From contig NZ_KB822576.1 of the NCBI RefSeq assembly GCF_000364605.1, positions 558,001-622,000 on the forward strand: 64,000 nt of DNA. The letters are read 5' to 3'. The notes under the pieces were generated by a model that had not been told where the DNA came from, did no database searches, and worked only from the letters and a program-made list of their open reading frames with translations. The translations under genes and the position numbers were made by a program. Position 1 is the stretch's first letter. Each line of letters opens with the position of its first letter. The DNA is from Nocardioides sp. Iso805N. Its GTDB lineage: Bacteria; Actinomycetota; Actinomycetes; Propionibacteriales; Nocardioidaceae. Of the stretch, positions 1-7,554 are shown piece by piece.

Positions 1-209
1 CCGAGGACCGCCACGGCACCGACGGCAGCGGCCTGCGGGACGTGGAGATGACCGTCGGTGTGCTCGCCGACGAATGCCACGAAGAGGCTGCCGGCCTCGG
101 CCTCGCGGCCATCGATCACGACCGGTCCGTCCACCACGACCGGATGCTCGGCGCCGGTCACCGAGCCGCCGGTCAGAGCAGCGATCTCGGCGAGGGTGAG
201 CGCGATCAT
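1..209 (-). CDS. murF: MurF, N-terminal part (UDP-MurNAc-tripeptide:D-Ala-D-Ala ligase)
   Basis: Only the first 69 codons are inside the window; the rest runs off the left edge. The translation opens MIALTLAEIAALTGG and continues through a SLFVAFVGEHTDGH stretch to a hydrophobic alanine/valine run. This matches the N-terminal substrate-binding domain of MurF. MurF adds D-Ala-D-Ala to the UDP-MurNAc-tripeptide in the cytoplasm, the last soluble step of peptidoglycan precursor synthesis. The ATP-binding domain is not visible. The ATG at 209 is used because the ATG further upstream runs into a stop at 206-208. A TAGGCT box at 249-244 could be the -10 element, leaving a leader of about 28 nt. It is divergent from the PLP enzyme. 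The call rests on the N-terminus only. Confidence 0.8.
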   Translation of the reverse strand, partial: MIALTLAEIAALTGGSVTGAEHPVVVDGPVVIDGREAEAGSLFVAFVGEHTDGHLHVPQAAAVGAVAVL

Positions 210-274
210 GAGGCGGTCCAGGGAACGACGATCATGATCCCCGAGCCTAGTGGGCCAGGCCCTAGTCTGTGGAC

Positions 275-1342
275 ATGGCCGACCAGACCAAGCCCGCGAC
301 CCGCGCCGTACATGCCGGACGGCCGGCGCACGAGCCCGACCAGCCGCTCAACGTCCCGATCACGATGGCCTCTACCTACGTGGGCGGCGGCGAGAAGGAG
401 TACGGCCGCTACACCAACGACGCGTGGGTGGCGTTCGAGACCGCCCTGGGCGAGCTCGAGGGCGGCAAGGCGCTCACCTTCAGCAGCGGCCTGGCCGCGA
501 TCGCGACCATGCTCGACCTGGTCAACGACTCGGTCGTGGTGGCCGGGCAGTCCTACCTCGGCACCGTCGGGCAGCTCGCCGACCTTGAGGCCCGCGGCCG
601 GCTGACCACCCGCCTGGTCGACATCACCGACACCGCCGCCGTGGTCGCGGCGCTGGACGAGGACGTCGCGCTGCTGTGGATCGAGTCGCCGACCAACCCG
701 GGCATGGCGGTGGCCGACCTGCCCGCCCTGATCACGGCTGCGCACGCCGTCGGCGCTCGCGTCGTGGTCGACAACACCTTCGCCACTCCCCTGCTGCAGC
801 AGCCGTTGGCGCTGGGAGCGGACGTGGTGGTGCACTCCGCGACGAAATACCTCGCCGGTCACTCGGACGCCGTGATGGGTGCCATCGTCGTACGCGACGA
901 CGAGGGCGGCCAGGCGCTCTGGGACGTGCTCAAGGGCCGCCGCGACCTGATCGGCGCCATCCCGGGGACGCTGGAGGCCTGGCTCGCCCTGCGTGGCCTA
1001 CGCACGCTGGCGTTGCGGGTCGAGCGCGCCTCGGCCAACGCCGTCACGCTGGTGCAGCGACTCGAGGACCACCCGGCGGTCGAGAAGGTGCTCTATCCCG
1101 GCTTCGGCGGCATGCTCGCGATCGTGCTCGGCTCGGCCGAAGCAGCCGATGCGGTGACGCACGCGACGTCGCTGTGGGTGCACTGCACCTCGCTCGGCGG
1201 TGTCGAGTCGACCTTCGAACGACGCCGACGCTGGAAGGGCGAGGACAAGGACGTTCCCGACGGCCTGATCCGGCTCAGCGTCGGCATCGAGGACGTCGAC
1301 GACCTGTGGGCCGACCTCGCGGGCGCCCTCAACGGGCTCTGA
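275..1342 (+). CDS. Trans-sulfuration PLP enzyme (cystathionine gamma-synthase/lyase family)
   Basis: A 355-residue Cys/Met-metabolism PLP-dependent enzyme. The family motif HSATKYLAGHSD carries the PLP lysine. Other hallmarks are TFSSGLAAI near the cofactor phosphate site, WIESPTNPG, VVDNTFATP and a C-terminal RLSVGIED. Members interconvert cystathionine, homocysteine and cysteine (gamma-synthase, gamma-lyase, beta-lyase or O-succinylhomoserine sulfhydrylase); sequence alone does not separate these. It is slightly shorter than the usual 380 or so residues. The ATG at 275 is preferred over GTG 269 because a TAGTCT -10 box (263-268) sits exactly six bases upstream and there is no Shine-Dalgarno, as expected for a leaderless message. 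A GNAT gene follows after 8 bases, probably in the same transcript. Confidence 0.88.
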   Translation: MADQTKPATRAVHAGRPAHEPDQPLNVPITMASTYVGGGEKEYGRYTNDAWVAFETALGELEGGKALTFSSGLAAIATMLDLVNDSVVVAGQSYLGTVGQLADLEARGRLTTRLVDITDTAAVVAALDEDVALLWIESPTNPGMAVADLPALITAAHAVGARVVVDNTFATPLLQQPLALGADVVVHSATKYLAGHSDAVMGAIVVRDDEGGQALWDVLKGRRDLIGAIPGTLEAWLALRGLRTLALRVERASANAVTLVQRLEDHPAVEKVLYPGFGGMLAIVLGSAEAADAVTHATSLWVHCTSLGGVESTFERRRRWKGEDKDVPDGLIRLSVGIEDVDDLWADLAGALNGL

Positions 1343-1350
1343 GCCTGCCG

Positions 1351-1818
1351 ATGGATGACGTGGAGGTCCGCCGCGCCACGCCTGCCCACCTGGCATCGCT
1401 GCTGGGCATGCTCGGCGAGTTCTACGCCGAGGACGGACACGAGTACGACGAAGGCCGCATCCGGGCTGCCCTCGACCCGCTGCTGACCGACGACGCCCTT
1501 GGCCAGGTGTGGGTCCTGCAGCGGCGCGTCGACGACCTCGACAGCGGCCTGCTCGGCTACGCCGTGCTGACCTGGGGCTGGAGCCTGGAGTCCGGCGGCC
1601 GCGAGGGTCTGCTCGACGAGTTCTTCGTGGTCACTGGCCGGCGCCGAGGTGGGCTCGGCGGCCTGCTGATCGAACGCGTCATCGCCGAGGCTCGCACGGC
1701 GGGCTGCCGGGCACTGTTCCTGGAGACCGAACGCCCCAACCACAAGGCACGGGCGTTCTACGACCGGCACGGTCTGGAAGAGCAGGAATCGATCTGGATG
1801 AGTGCGCAGCTCGACTAA
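1351..1818 (+). CDS. GNAT family N-acetyltransferase
   Basis: A 155-residue single-domain GNAT protein. The acetyl-CoA pyrophosphate-binding loop is recognisable as GRRRGGLGGLLIERV (the R/Q-x-x-G-x-G/A region). It is followed by the typical C-terminal ETERPNHKARAFYDRHGLEE, where the F-Y pair closes the fold. The acceptor substrate cannot be told from sequence. It starts 8 bp after the trans-sulfuration enzyme stop and is probably translated from the same message. Its 3' end overlaps the convergent EAL gene by 4 bases (1815-1818), so there is no room for a conventional terminator between the two transcription units. Confidence 0.85.
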   Translation: MDDVEVRRATPAHLASLLGMLGEFYAEDGHEYDEGRIRAALDPLLTDDALGQVWVLQRRVDDLDSGLLGYAVLTWGWSLESGGREGLLDEFFVVTGRRRGGLGGLLIERVIAEARTAGCRALFLETERPNHKARAFYDRHGLEEQESIWMSAQLD

Positions 1819-3146
1819 CGCCCGACGTGGGCGGTTCCTCGCTCGATGCCGTCGCCACGTCGCTCCCGGTCGTGCGTACCGACCCGACGCAGCAGGGCGG
1901 CCGCGGCAGCCAGCACCAGTTCGCGGTCGTAGGTGACGACGTAGTCGAAGCGGCGGTCCGTGTCCGGTCCCGAGTCGCCGAGATCTCGGGCCAGGACCGC
2001 ACCGGCGAAGTGCGGACCCACGACCACCAGACTCCACTCCTCGACCAGCGGATCGGCCCGGTCGAGGGCTGCCCCGCTCACGCCGGGTGCCGGCTCGGCC
2101 GGCATCTCCTCCCCGAGCGCCACGACCAGCTCCGCCGACGTCGCGAGCTCACCGTAACGGCGCGCCGTGTCCGCGGTGAACTGGCGAGCGTGTTGGAACG
2201 TCGCTGCCAGCACCGCCGGTCCGCCCAGGATCCGCGCCTGCTGCTCCAGGTGCTTGCTCATCGCGATCAACAACGGCTTCGTCGCCCGTTGCACGGCGCG
2301 TGAGCGCGCGACTAGCTGGTACGGCGTGTCGGTCCGCTGCCACGTCGCGCTCGGGATCAGTGTGGCCAGCTGTCCGCTGTCGAAGGCCGCGCCGGGACGC
2401 GGCGGCGCCGTCAGCGGGCCGGGCCGACCGTAGAGCCAACCCTGGCCGAGGCGCGCGCCCATCTCCCGGGCGAGGGTGGCGTGCTCGATGGTCTCGATGC
2501 CTTCGGCGAGAACGGCTGCGCCGGTGCGCTCGGCCTGCGCGTTGACGGCGCTGATGACCTCGGCGATCTCGAGGGTGGTGCGCTGCTGCACCAGGCTGAG
2601 GTCCAGCTTCAGCACGTCGGGGGCTAGGAAGGGCATCAGGGCGAGCGAGGCGCGCTCCGCACCGATGTCGTCGACGGCGATGAGCCACCCGAGCGCGCGA
2701 GCGGACTCGGCCGCCGCGAGCAGTCTGGCCGGGTCGACGGCGAGCGCCCGCTCGGTGAACTCCACGACCACGGGCAGGCGCCCGGCGAGCTCGTCCGCGA
2801 GTGCCCGGAAGCCGTCCGGCGGCGTGGTGCCGAGGGCTGCGGGCTCGACGTTGACGAACAGCGCCTGAGGACCCGTCAGGCCGGCGGCCTTCGCACCGGC
2901 CAGGGCCGCCGTGCGGCACGCCCAGTCCAGGTCGGCGAGCCGGCCTGCGGCTCGGCCGGCGGCGAACAGCCGGTCAGGTCGCTCGAGGGCACTGCCCACC
3001 GGTCCGCGCGCGAGCGCCTCGTAGCCGACGACTTCTCCGCTGGCGAGCTCGACGATCGGCTGGTAGACCGTACGGATCCCACTGCCGGCGAGCACTCCAC
3101 CGAGCTCCTCGATCTCGGCGTCGAGGGCGACACTGTCCTGCATCAT
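1815..3146 (-). CDS. EAL-domain cyclic-di-GMP phosphodiesterase with C-terminal DICT-like sensory domain
   Basis: A 443-residue cytoplasmic protein. The EAL domain (about residues 20-245) keeps the catalytic set: the EAL glutamate E43 in YEALARG, N99 in FVNVEP, E129 in EFTER, the metal pair D159/D160 (VDDIG replaces DDFG), K180 in LKLDL, E215/E218 in AEGIETIEH and Q235. It should therefore hydrolyse c-di-GMP to pGpG. Residues about 260-430 look like a DICT domain, a sensory module found beside EAL, GGDEF and HD domains; that label is my pattern match. ATG 3146 is chosen because a GAGG ribosome site precedes it. It starts 14 bp after gpsA, at the end of a plsC-gpsA-EAL operon. Confidence 0.83.
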   Translation of the reverse strand: MMQDSVALDAEIEELGGVLAGSGIRTVYQPIVELASGEVVGYEALARGPVGSALERPDRLFAAGRAAGRLADLDWACRTAALAGAKAAGLTGPQALFVNVEPAALGTTPPDGFRALADELAGRLPVVVEFTERALAVDPARLLAAAESARALGWLIAVDDIGAERASLALMPFLAPDVLKLDLSLVQQRTTLEIAEVISAVNAQAERTGAAVLAEGIETIEHATLAREMGARLGQGWLYGRPGPLTAPPRPGAAFDSGQLATLIPSATWQRTDTPYQLVARSRAVQRATKPLLIAMSKHLEQQARILGGPAVLAATFQHARQFTADTARRYGELATSAELVVALGEEMPAEPAPGVSGAALDRADPLVEEWSLVVVGPHFAGAVLARDLGDSGPDTDRRFDYVVTYDRELVLAAAAALLRRVGTHDRERRGDGIERGTAHVGR

Positions 3147-3160
3147 GGCGATCCTCGGCT

Positions 3161-4162
3161 TCAGTCGGTCTCGGCCTTGGTGGGACGCCCCAGCATCGCG
3201 TCCATCGTGGCGGTGGCCGTCATCCGACCGGCCACGACCTCGTCGACGTACTGCGCCAACGGGGCGTCGACGCCGTGCCGCGCGGCGAGCTCGCGCAGCG
3301 AATGGCACGACTTGACGCCCTCGGCGACCTGGTGGGTGCCGCCGGTGATCTCCTCGACCGAGAGCCCCCGACCCAACTTCTCGCCGAAGGTGCGGTTGCG
3401 CGAGAGCGGCGAGGAGCAGGTCGCGACCAGGTCGCCGAGGCCGGCCAGGCCCATCAACGTCATCGGGTCGGCGCCCATCTTGATCGCCAGTCGGACGGTC
3501 TCGGCCAACCCACGGGTGATCACCGAGGCGGTGGAGTTGTCGCCGAAGCCGAGCCCGACCGCCATCCCGACGGCGAGACCCACGACGTTCTTGTAGGCGC
3601 CGCCGAGCTCGCAGCCCAGCACGTCGGTCGAGGTGTAGGGCCGGAACGCGGGCGTGTGGATGATCGACTGCAGCTGCTTGGCGACGTCCTCGTCGGCGCA
3701 GGCGACCACGGCAGCCGCCGGCTCACGCCGCGCGATCTCGGGCGAGAGATTGGGCCCGCTGATCACCGCGATCCGGTCCTGGCTCGCGCCGGTCTCCTGG
3801 GCGATGACCTCGCTCATCCGGTTGAGCGTGCCGAGCTCGACGCCCTTCATCAGCGAGACCAGCGGGGCGGTGGTGGGCAGGTGCGGAGCCCAGGAGGTCA
3901 GGTTCGCGCGCAGCGTCTGCGAGGGCGTGGCGAGCACGACCACGTCGGCGCCGCTCGCTGCCTCCTCGACGTCGTGGGTGGCCCGAATGCGCGGCGCGAG
4001 CTCGACCTCGGGGTGGTACTCCGCGTTGCGGCGGGTCTGGTTGATCCCCGCCGCGATCTCCTCACGGCGCGCCCAGATGGTCACGTCGTTGCCGGCATCG
4101 GCCAGCACGATCGAGAACGCCGTACCCCAGGATCCGGCCCCGAAGACCGCTACCTTCGTCAT
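3161..4162 (-). CDS. gpsA: Glycerol-3-phosphate dehydrogenase [NAD(P)+]
   Basis: The 333-residue product makes sn-glycerol-3-phosphate from dihydroxyacetone phosphate, the first step of phospholipid synthesis. The Rossmann nucleotide-binding motif GAGSWGTA opens the protein. Conserved GpsA blocks follow: LATPSQ, SLMKGVE, ISGPNLSPEIARREP, the catalytic-lysine segment GGAYKNVVGLAVG, GLAGLGDL and the C-terminal P-L-A-Q-Y-V-DEVVAG region. Length is typical for the family. It overlaps the upstream acyltransferase by 4 bp (ATGA, 4159-4162), so the enzyme that makes glycerol-3-phosphate and an enzyme that acylates lysophosphatidate are translationally coupled. This pairing is common in Actinobacteria. 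Confidence 0.96.
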   Translation of the reverse strand: MTKVAVFGAGSWGTAFSIVLADAGNDVTIWARREEIAAGINQTRRNAEYHPEVELAPRIRATHDVEEAASGADVVVLATPSQTLRANLTSWAPHLPTTAPLVSLMKGVELGTLNRMSEVIAQETGASQDRIAVISGPNLSPEIARREPAAAVVACADEDVAKQLQSIIHTPAFRPYTSTDVLGCELGGAYKNVVGLAVGMAVGLGFGDNSTASVITRGLAETVRLAIKMGADPMTLMGLAGLGDLVATCSSPLSRNRTFGEKLGRGLSVEEITGGTHQVAEGVKSCHSLRELAARHGVDAPLAQYVDEVVAGRMTATATMDAMLGRPTKAETD

Positions 4163-4920
4163 TCCGCCGCCTTCTTGTGGGGGTGGGGATTGCCCGTCGC
4201 GTTGAGGCCGTGCTTCCGCGGGTCGAACCGCTCGTCGGGAGCCTCCTCGCCGCGGATCTCCTCGACCAGGTCGACGATCGCGGCCATGATCCGGTCGGTG
4301 GCCTCCTTGACCACGGCAAGGGTGGGTTCGTGCTCGCGCAGGTCGTCGAGCGGCACCGGGTCGCCGACGTGCATCGTGATCGTCTTGCGTCCGAACAGGT
4401 CGGGCCGCTTGGAGTACGCCGGAAGCAGCGCCTGGGCGCCCCACTGTCCCACCGGGATCACCGGCGCGCCGGTCTCCAGCGCGATCCGCGCGGCCCCCGA
4501 CTTCGGCACCATCGGCCAGCCGGCGGGGTCCTTGGTGATCGAGCCCTCGATGTAGACGACCACGATCTCGCCGGCGTTGACGGCCGCGACGGCCTCCTTG
4601 AACGCGTCGGCACCCGCAGCCCTGTCGACCGGGATCTGGCCGGCGGCACGCAGGAACCTGCCCAGCTGGGCGTTCTTGAACAGGGTCGACTTGGCCAGGT
4701 AGCGCGACTCACGGCCGTAGTCCCACACCAGGTGGGCGGCGGTCAGCGGGTCGACGTGGGAGACGTGGTTGAGCGCGATGATGGCGCCGCCGCTGGTCGG
4801 GATCTTCTGTCCGCCGGTCCAGTCCTGCTTCGTCGTCGCGAGCAGGACCGGCTTGAGGATCCCCACGGCGACAGTCCACGCCCAGCCCCGTTCGCCCTGC
4901 AGCTTCCTGTACTTGCCCAC
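4159..4920 (-). CDS. 1-acyl-sn-glycerol-3-phosphate acyltransferase (PlsC-like)
   Basis: A 253-residue acyltransferase of the PlsC/LPLAT superfamily. The catalytic NHxxxxD box is NHVSHVD (H52, D57). The substrate-phosphate block is degenerate (VVYIEGSITKD instead of EGTRS). The PVIPV motif follows at ETGAPVIPVGQWG. The N-terminus is mildly hydrophobic (TVAVGILKPVLLATT), consistent with peripheral membrane attachment. The basic, His-rich tail is typical of actinobacterial homologues. It probably acylates the sn-2 position of lysophosphatidic acid. It leads the plsC-gpsA-EAL operon. A TAGCCT box (4934-4929) lies eight bases before the GTG start and may be its -10 element. Confidence 0.88.
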   Translation of the reverse strand: MGKYRKLQGERGWAWTVAVGILKPVLLATTKQDWTGGQKIPTSGGAIIALNHVSHVDPLTAAHLVWDYGRESRYLAKSTLFKNAQLGRFLRAAGQIPVDRAAGADAFKEAVAAVNAGEIVVVYIEGSITKDPAGWPMVPKSGAARIALETGAPVIPVGQWGAQALLPAYSKRPDLFGRKTITMHVGDPVPLDDLREHEPTLAVVKEATDRIMAAIVDLVEEIRGEEAPDERFDPRKHGLNATGNPHPHKKAAE

Positions 4921-5002
4921 GAACGAGGAGGCTACCGGTCGTGGGTCTCACGAGGGCGGGGTGAGGCGCGGCCACGGTCGGCGTGTTGGGAAGATGGTCG
5001 CG

Positions 5003-5656
5003 ATGTCCTTCGCCGTACTCCTTCCGGTCAAGCCGCCCGCCCGCGGCAAGTCGCGTCTTGTCGGCCTGCCCGGCGGCGCTGCGCTCTCCGACGCCGGCAG
5101 GGTCGCGCTGGCAACGGCGTTCGCCCTCGACACCGCCACCGCGTGCCTCGGTGCCTCGTCGGTGGGCGCCGTGCTGGCCGTCACCGACGACGCCCTCTTC
5201 GCCAGCTCCTTGGTGGCGCTGGGATGCGCCGCGATCCCCGACGGGGTGACCGACGACCTCAACGGTTCGCTGCGGCTGGCGGCGGCGGAGGCCGTACGCC
5301 GCTGGCCACGCCTGCGGCCGGTCGCTCTGTGTGGAGACCTGCCCGCGCTGCGGTCGGCCGATCTGGACGCCGCCCTGACGGACGCCCTCGCGACCGCTCC
5401 CGAGGGTCCGTGCTACGTCGCCGACGCGGCCGGGACCGGCACCACGCTCTATTCCGCCCCGTTGCCGACGTTCGCCCCGTCGTACGGCGTCGACTCGGCG
5501 CGGCTGCATGCCGCCTCCGGAGCCGTTCCGCTCGCTGGCGAGCTGGTCTCGCTGCGGCACGACGTCGACACGCTCGAGGACCTGCGCGCCGTCGTACCGC
5601 TCGGGCTGGGTCCGCGCACGACGCTCGCCGCCGCCCAGCTGGGGCTGCTGGTCTGA
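5003..5656 (+). CDS. fbiD: Phosphoenolpyruvate/2-phospho-L-lactate guanylyltransferase (F420 biosynthesis)
   Basis: The 217-residue product belongs to the CofC/FbiD family. It activates phosphoenolpyruvate (actinobacteria) or 2-phospholactate with GTP to start the side chain of coenzyme F420. The nucleotidyltransferase signature LLPVKPPARGKSRL opens the protein, followed by ALCGDLPALR and VADAAGTGTTLY, all conserved in the family. ATG 5003 is preferred over ATG 4994: GGGAAG (4988-4993) is nine bases before 5003 but directly abuts 4994. It sits beside gpsA and near hup, as Rv2983 does in M. tuberculosis. No other F420 genes are in the window. Confidence 0.93.
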   Translation: MSFAVLLPVKPPARGKSRLVGLPGGAALSDAGRVALATAFALDTATACLGASSVGAVLAVTDDALFASSLVALGCAAIPDGVTDDLNGSLRLAAAEAVRRWPRLRPVALCGDLPALRSADLDAALTDALATAPEGPCYVADAAGTGTTLYSAPLPTFAPSYGVDSARLHAASGAVPLAGELVSLRHDVDTLEDLRAVVPLGLGPRTTLAAAQLGLLV

Positions 5657-5697
5657 GGGTCATTCCTGTCTCGTCGAGGCCGTCCGCGTACGACGAG

Positions 5698-5726
5698 GCG
5701 GGCCGCCCCGGTGTGGGACGGCCCGC
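5698..5726. terminator. Bidirectional hairpin between fbiD and hup
   Basis: A perfect 8-bp inverted repeat (GCGGGCCG at 5698-5705, CGGCCCGC at 5719-5726) with a 13-nt loop lies between the convergent fbiD (stop 5656) and hup (stop 5745). There is no U tract, which is usual in this GC range. Position and symmetry suggest a terminator serving both strands. Confidence 0.6.
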
Positions 5727-5744
5727 TGCTGTGATCGCGAGCGA

Positions 5745-6743
5745 TCAGGACTGTCCCGGCGGCGCAACCGGAGGGGTCTGCGTCGGGGCCGCGGGCGGCG
5801 TCTGCGTCGGCGCGGCCGGAAGGGTCTGCGTCGGAGCCGCGGGCGGCGCCTGGGTCGGCGCTGGCGCAGGCGTCTGGGTCGGCGCCGGGCTGGTGGCGGC
5901 ACCCGTCGCCGGCGATGGCGTGGTGCGGTCGGCGACGGATGTCGTCCGCTTGGCCGTCGGTCGCTTGACCGGGGTCTTCTTGGCCGGTGCCTTCTTGGCG
6001 GGAGACTTCTTGGCCGGCGTTGCCTTGGTTGCGGCGGTCCTGGTCGCGTCAGTCTGGGTCGCGGCGGTCTTGGTGGCCGGTGCCTTCTTGGCTGTCGTCG
6101 CCTTGGTCGCCGGCACTGACGCGGTCGAGCTCGCGGCGGCCTTGGCGGTGGTCTTGGTCGGTGCCTTCTTGGCCGTCGCGGCCTTCGTCGGCGCGGCCTT
6201 CTTGGCCGAGGGAGCCTTGGTGGCGGTCGCCTTCCGCACCGGAGTCGCCTTGGTGGCCGTCGCCTTCTGGACGGGTGTCACCTTGGTGGCGGTCGCCTTG
6301 GTGACAGCTGCCGTCGTGGCGGCCTTCTTCACCGGCGACTTCTTCGCTGCAGCCTTGCGCGCTGCTCCTGAGGCACCGCCGACCCGGTTCTCGACCGCGT
6401 CCTGAACCTGGTCGACGACCTTCTTGACGCTGGTGGAGGAGGGCAGCTTCGGCAGCTTGATCGCACCGGAGACGACCCCGCTGAGCTCCTTGGCGGCCTT
6501 GAACTGCGGGACGAACGACCGCTTCTCCGCCTTCTTGGACTTCTTCCCCTTGCCCGACCTCTTGGCGTCGGGCTTCTTCGGGAGCACCCTCTCGAAGGTG
6601 CCGAAGCCCTTGATCACGACCTTCTCGCCTCGAACGACCTCGCGGGTGATGGTGTCGACCACCGCGTCGAGCGCCTCGGTGGCGTGCTTCTTGTTCCCCT
6701 CGAACCGCGCAGCGAGCGCGTCGATGAGCTGAGACCTCTTCAC
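5745..6743 (-). CDS. hup: HU-family nucleoid protein with long Lys/Ala/Thr- and Pro-rich tail
   Basis: A 332-residue DNA-binding protein, far longer than classical HU (about 90 residues). Residues 1-92 are the HU fold, with KRSQLIDALAARF, GEKVVIKGFGTFE and the DNA-arm end FVPQFKAAKEL. From about residue 120 the sequence becomes a histone-H1-like tail built on KKAPA/KATPA-type words. The last 50 or so residues change to a proline/glutamine register with repeated PPAAPTQT words. This is the HupB type of Mycobacterium, Streptomyces and Nocardioides, which compacts DNA. The GTG at 6743 is chosen because AAAGG lies seven bases upstream and the next in-frame start adds unrelated residues. A TAGGGT box at 6802-6797 is a possible -10. 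Confidence 0.93.
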   Translation of the reverse strand: MKRSQLIDALAARFEGNKKHATEALDAVVDTITREVVRGEKVVIKGFGTFERVLPKKPDAKRSGKGKKSKKAEKRSFVPQFKAAKELSGVVSGAIKLPKLPSSTSVKKVVDQVQDAVENRVGGASGAARKAAAKKSPVKKAATTAAVTKATATKVTPVQKATATKATPVRKATATKAPSAKKAAPTKAATAKKAPTKTTAKAAASSTASVPATKATTAKKAPATKTAATQTDATRTAATKATPAKKSPAKKAPAKKTPVKRPTAKRTTSVADRTTPSPATGAATSPAPTQTPAPAPTQAPPAAPTQTLPAAPTQTPPAAPTQTPPVAPPGQS

Positions 6744-6860
6744 GATCAACCTTTCGCGTGCCACAGGCCGAGCCGGTCGCTCGACGCACTTCCAGCACCC
6801 TAGAGATACCTGGGGTACGTACACCATGCCGCGTACCCGAAATCACGCTGCAGAAGCAGA

Positions 6861-6899
6861 ACGCGGGGAGCCCCGCCGTACTGGCGTTGCTCCCCGCGT
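6861..6899 (-). terminator. Hairpin terminator downstream of leuD
   Basis: A 10-bp perfect stem (ACGCGGGGAG at 6861-6870 with CTCCCCGCGT at 6890-6899) with a 19-nt loop begins 21 bases after the leuD stop on the minus strand. It is the likely end of the leuCD transcript. It also precedes the hup promoter region. Confidence 0.65.
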
Positions 6900-6920
6900 C
6901 CGCGAAGGCCGGATGTCCGC

Positions 6921-7520
6921 TCAGGCGTGCTGCGTGACCGGCTTCCAGGTCGGCCGAGTGCCCTCGAAGGCCGCGATGTCGGCCTCGTTGCCGAGGGTGA
7001 GGCTGATGTCGTCGAGACCGTTGAGCAGACGCCACTTGGTGTAGGGATCGACGTCGAAGGAGTCGGTCACCGAGCCGTCGGCGGTCGAGACGGTCTGCGA
7101 CTCGAGGTCGACGGTGATCTCGCCGCCCGGGTTGTCGTCGAGGTAGTCCCAGAGCCGCTGGACGACCTTCTCGTCGACCTGGCCGGTGAGCAGGCCGGCC
7201 TTGCCCGAGTTGCCGCGGAAGATGTCGGCGAAGCGAGCGGAGAGCACCACCTTGAAGCCGTAGTTCTGCAGCGCCCAGACCGCGTGCTCGCGCGAGGAGC
7301 CGGTGCCGAAGTCCGGTCCGGCGACCAGCACAGTGCCGGCCTTGTAGACGTCCTGGTTGAGGATGAACTCCGGGTCGTTGCGCCACGCGGCGAACAGGCC
7401 GTCCTCGAAACCGGAGCGGGTGACCCGCTTGAGGTAGACCGCCGGGATGATCTGGTCGGTGTCGACGTTGCTGCGCTTGAGCGGGACGCCGACGCCGGTG
7501 TGAGTCGTGAACTTGTCCAT
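6921..7520 (-). CDS. leuD: 3-isopropylmalate dehydratase small subunit
   Basis: The 199-residue small (swivel-domain) subunit of isopropylmalate isomerase. It shows the family signature [14 protein letters not shown] near the N-terminus and [15 protein letters not shown], the loop that contacts substrate, followed by [18 protein letters not shown]. With LeuC it converts 2-isopropylmalate to 3-isopropylmalate in leucine synthesis. In organisms with CimA, such as this one, the same pair also isomerises citramalate for isoleucine. It starts 34 bp after leuC on the same strand, so the two are co-transcribed. Confidence 0.97.
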   Translation of the reverse strand: MDKFTTHTGVGVPLKRSNVDTDQIIPAVYLKRVTRSGFEDGLFAAWRNDPEFILNQDVYKAGTVLVAGPDFGTGSSREHAVWALQNYGFKVVLSARFADIFRGNSGKAGLLTGQVDEKVVQRLWDYLDDNPGGEITVDLESQTVSTADGSVTDSFDVDPYTKWRLLNGLDDISLTLGNEADIAAFEGTRPTWKPVTQHA

Positions 7521-7554
7521 CAGAAGTTTTCCGTTCGTCGATCTTGTCGAGACG

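Noticed and set aside
1..1000. Genes on the opposite strand of the trans-sulfuration enzyme (frames at 206-862 and others)
   Set aside because: Antisense shadows with His/Arg/Gly-rich translations and no motifs.
5745..6400. Separate proline-rich gene downstream of hup
   Set aside because: The reading frame is continuous with the HU domain and no independent start or ribosome site is present; it is the HU tail.
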